Shown here: positions 62,082-64,000 of the stretch, piece after piece
Layout of the letters: each line of letters opens with the position of its first letter
How positions within the stretch are numbered: the stretch's first letter is position 1
Assembly (NCBI GenBank): GCA_902517535.1
Contig: CABYCK010000004.1
Span: 1 to 64,000 of the forward strand
DNA: 64,000 bases
Direction of reading: 5' to 3'
DNA from: an uncultured Pelagibacteraceae bacterium
GTDB lineage: Bacteria; Pseudomonadota; Alphaproteobacteria; Pelagibacterales; Pelagibacteraceae
The notes under the pieces: model-generated
Seen by the model: only the letters and a program-made list of their open reading frames with translations
What the model was told of the DNA's origin: nothing
Database searches by the model: none
Translations under genes and position numbers: made by a program

Positions 62082-63484
62082 TAATCTAAATTTTTTACTA
62101 TATCCTCAGTCATTTTTTTAGCATCTGCAAATAGCATTAATGTGTTATCTCTATAGAATAACTCATTATCTATGCCAGCATATCCAGGGGATAAACTTCT
62201 CTTTACGAATAAAACTGATTTGCATTTCTCTACATCCAGCACGGGCATACCGAAAATAGGACTTTTTGGATCAGTTTTAGCAACCGGATTAGTTACATCA
62301 TTAGCTCCAATTACAAAAGCTACATCAGAATTAGCAAAGTCATTATTTATATCTTCAAGTTCGAACACTTCATCGTAAGGAACGTTGGCTTCAGCTAAAA
62401 GAACATTCATGTGACCAGGCATTCTTCCAGCAACTGGGTGTATGGCATAAGTGACTTTGATATCATTCTTCTTTAGTTTATCTACCATCTCTCTTAAGGC
62501 ATGTTGTGCCTGAGCAACTGCCATTCCATAACCTGGTACAATAATTACTGAAGAGGCATTTTTCATTAAAAAAGCTGCGTCTTCCGCGTTACCACTTTTA
62601 ACTGGTTTTTGATCTTTTTTTTCTTTTTTATCATCAGTAGAATTATCTGCTCCGAAACCGCCAAGTATTACACTAAAGAATGATCTATTCATGGCTTTAC
62701 ACATTATGTAAGAAAGTATTGCTCCAGAGGATCCTACAAGGGCACCGGTAATGATCAAGGCAGTGTTTTCTAATGTAAAACCTATCCCTGCTGCAGCCCA
62801 ACCAGAGTAAGAGTTAAGCATTGAAATTACTACAGGCATATCTGCTCCACCAATAGGTATAATTAATAAAACACCAACTAGAAAAGAAATTATAACTACA
62901 GTCCAAAAAATATTTGCTGACTGAGTTTTACATAAATAAAAAATTAATACAAAAATTCCTATACCGAGTGTTAAATTTAGAAAATGTTGGCCGCTAAATG
63001 TAATTGGAGAGCCAGACATTATCCCTCTTAATTTTAAAAAAGCTATTATAGAACCCGAAAAAGTTATTGCCCCTATAGCTGCACCAATAGACATTTCTAT
63101 AAGACTTGCTAGTTTAATTGCACCAGCATTTCCTAAATTAAAAGCTTCTGGATTTAAAAAAGCTGCAATTGCCACAAAAACAGCTGCTAAACCAACTAAA
63201 CTATGAAAACCCGCTACCAATTCTGGCATTGCAGTCATTGGAATTTTAAAAGCTATTAAGGCCCCAATTGCCCCACCAATTACTAGAAACATTATTACAT
63301 AAATTATTGATGTAGAAAAATTTCCAATTGATAAAAATGTTACTATAATTGCAATTATCATTCCCACAATACCGAAATAATTTCCTTTTCTAGATGTGTC
63401 TGGAGATGACAATCCTCTTAGCGCAAGAATGAATAGTATTCCTGAAACTAAATAAAAAATAGCTGATAAATTTGCAGAGATCAT
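62081..63484 (-). CDS. pntB: NAD(P) transhydrogenase subunit beta
   Basis: VIIVPGYGMAVAQAQHALREMVDKL; HPVAGRMPGHMNVLLAEANVPYDEV; FVKRSLSPGYAGIDNELFY. Confidence 0.97.
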   Translation of the reverse strand: MISANLSAIFYLVSGILFILALRGLSSPDTSRKGNYFGIVGMIIAIIVTFLSIGNFSTSIIYVIMFLVIGGAIGALIAFKIPMTAMPELVAGFHSLVGLAAVFVAIAAFLNPEAFNLGNAGAIKLASLIEMSIGAAIGAITFSGSIIAFLKLRGIMSGSPITFSGQHFLNLTLGIGIFVLIFYLCKTQSANIFWTVVIISFLVGVLLIIPIGGADMPVVISMLNSYSGWAAAGIGFTLENTALIITGALVGSSGAILSYIMCKAMNRSFFSVILGGFGADNSTDDKKEKKDQKPVKSGNAEDAAFLMKNASSVIIVPGYGMAVAQAQHALREMVDKLKKNDIKVTYAIHPVAGRMPGHMNVLLAEANVPYDEVFELEDINNDFANSDVAFVIGANDVTNPVAKTDPKSPIFGMPVLDVEKCKSVLFVKRSLSPGYAGIDNELFYRDNTLMLFADAKKMTEDIVKNLD

Positions 63485-63792
63485 TTCTTTTTATTTTTCT
63501 TTTTTTTATACATTTGAAGCATTCTTTGAGTTACTAAAAAACCACCAAAAATGTTTATTGCTGCTAAGACAATAGCGGCAAATCCAAAAATATTTGATAT
63601 ATCAAAAACACTCTCCGAAGATCCGGCTAGAGCTGCAATTATAGCACCAACAATAATGACTGAAGAAATAGCATTCGTTACAGACATTAGAGGCGTATGT
63701 AGAGATGGAGTAACGCTCCATACTACATAGTAACCAATAAAAATTGACAAAATGAATATACTTAATCTAAATATAAACGGATCTATTTCCAT
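63481..63792 (-). CDS. NAD(P) transhydrogenase subunit alpha, C-terminal membrane part
   Basis: GYYVVWSVTPSLHTPLMSVTNAISSVIIVGAI; FGGFLVTQRMLQMYKKK; directly upstream of pntB. Confidence 0.95.
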   Translation of the reverse strand: MEIDPFIFRLSIFILSIFIGYYVVWSVTPSLHTPLMSVTNAISSVIIVGAIIAALAGSSESVFDISNIFGFAAIVLAAINIFGGFLVTQRMLQMYKKKKNKKK

Positions 63793-63794
63793 AA

Positions 63795-64000
63795 TTAAAC
63801 TTCTTTTATTAACGATTTTTCAATTATCTCGTCTTCTAAATTAATATTAAAATCTTTTTTTTCTTTACTATATAAGTTTCGTATGAAGCTAAATAGGTTT
63901 TTAGCATATAAATTCGAAGCAGTAAGTGGTAATCTGTTCATTAAACTTTTCACACCTATCACTTTTATTCCATCGACTGTGTTAATTTTTCCTGCTTCAG
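63795..64000 (-). CDS. NAD(P) transhydrogenase alpha subunit, NAD-binding part, partial C-terminus
   Basis: Reverse strand ends ...DFNINLEDEIIEKSLIKEV*, immediately upstream of the alpha membrane subunit. The gene runs off the window end. Confidence 0.75.
   Translation of the reverse strand, partial: EAGKINTVDGIKVIGVKSLMNRLPLTASNLYAKNLFSFIRNLYSKEKKDFNINLEDEIIEKSLIKEV

Overview
This AT-rich, densely coding window looks like a streamlined alphaproteobacterial genome of the SAR11/Pelagibacterales type. I infer this from gene content and order: proteorhodopsin next to ferredoxin and a ferredoxin-NADP-reductase-like gene, very short intergenic gaps, and mostly core housekeeping genes. Main blocks: GT2 and ArnT-like membrane glycosyltransferases; dksA; GST, ferredoxin reductase, ferredoxin and a blue-type (Gln) proteorhodopsin; prpE; pyrC; ygfZ; a small DUF4396, cytochrome b561, DUF411 and cytochrome c' cluster; an SGNH-like gene with an unlisted 40-aa ORF; CBS protein; rhlE; tRNA-Leu; nadA-nadC; ppdK; glyS-glyQ; S49 protease; ispB, pdxH, aroC, dxs, ispA, xseB, tsaC; a small ABC transporter, oxygenase-like and glycosyltransferase module next to tRNA-Arg; rluD, rpoH, purA, thiD, glmM, folP, ftsH, tilS; cpoB-pal-tolB-tolA-tolR-tolQ; ruvC, yebC, ymdB, ygfA, zapA; tkt-pgk-fba-thiE-efp-suhB-rpmE-trcR; rpsU (apparent ATT start, missed by the ORF track); csp; initiator tRNA; typA; a transaldolase-like gene; and pntB/pntA. 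I found no CRISPR array, IS element, integrase or rRNA operon. The best leads are: (1) a 26-bp exact copy of the tRNA-Leu 3' end that, with the intact tRNA, brackets rhlE like att sites; (2) an intact 40-aa ORF upstream of the SGNH-like gene with a decayed copy downstream of it; (3) rpsU with a non-canonical start; (4) the copper/cytochrome-like cluster; (5) the glycosyltransferase module. None of these is proven to be a novel system.
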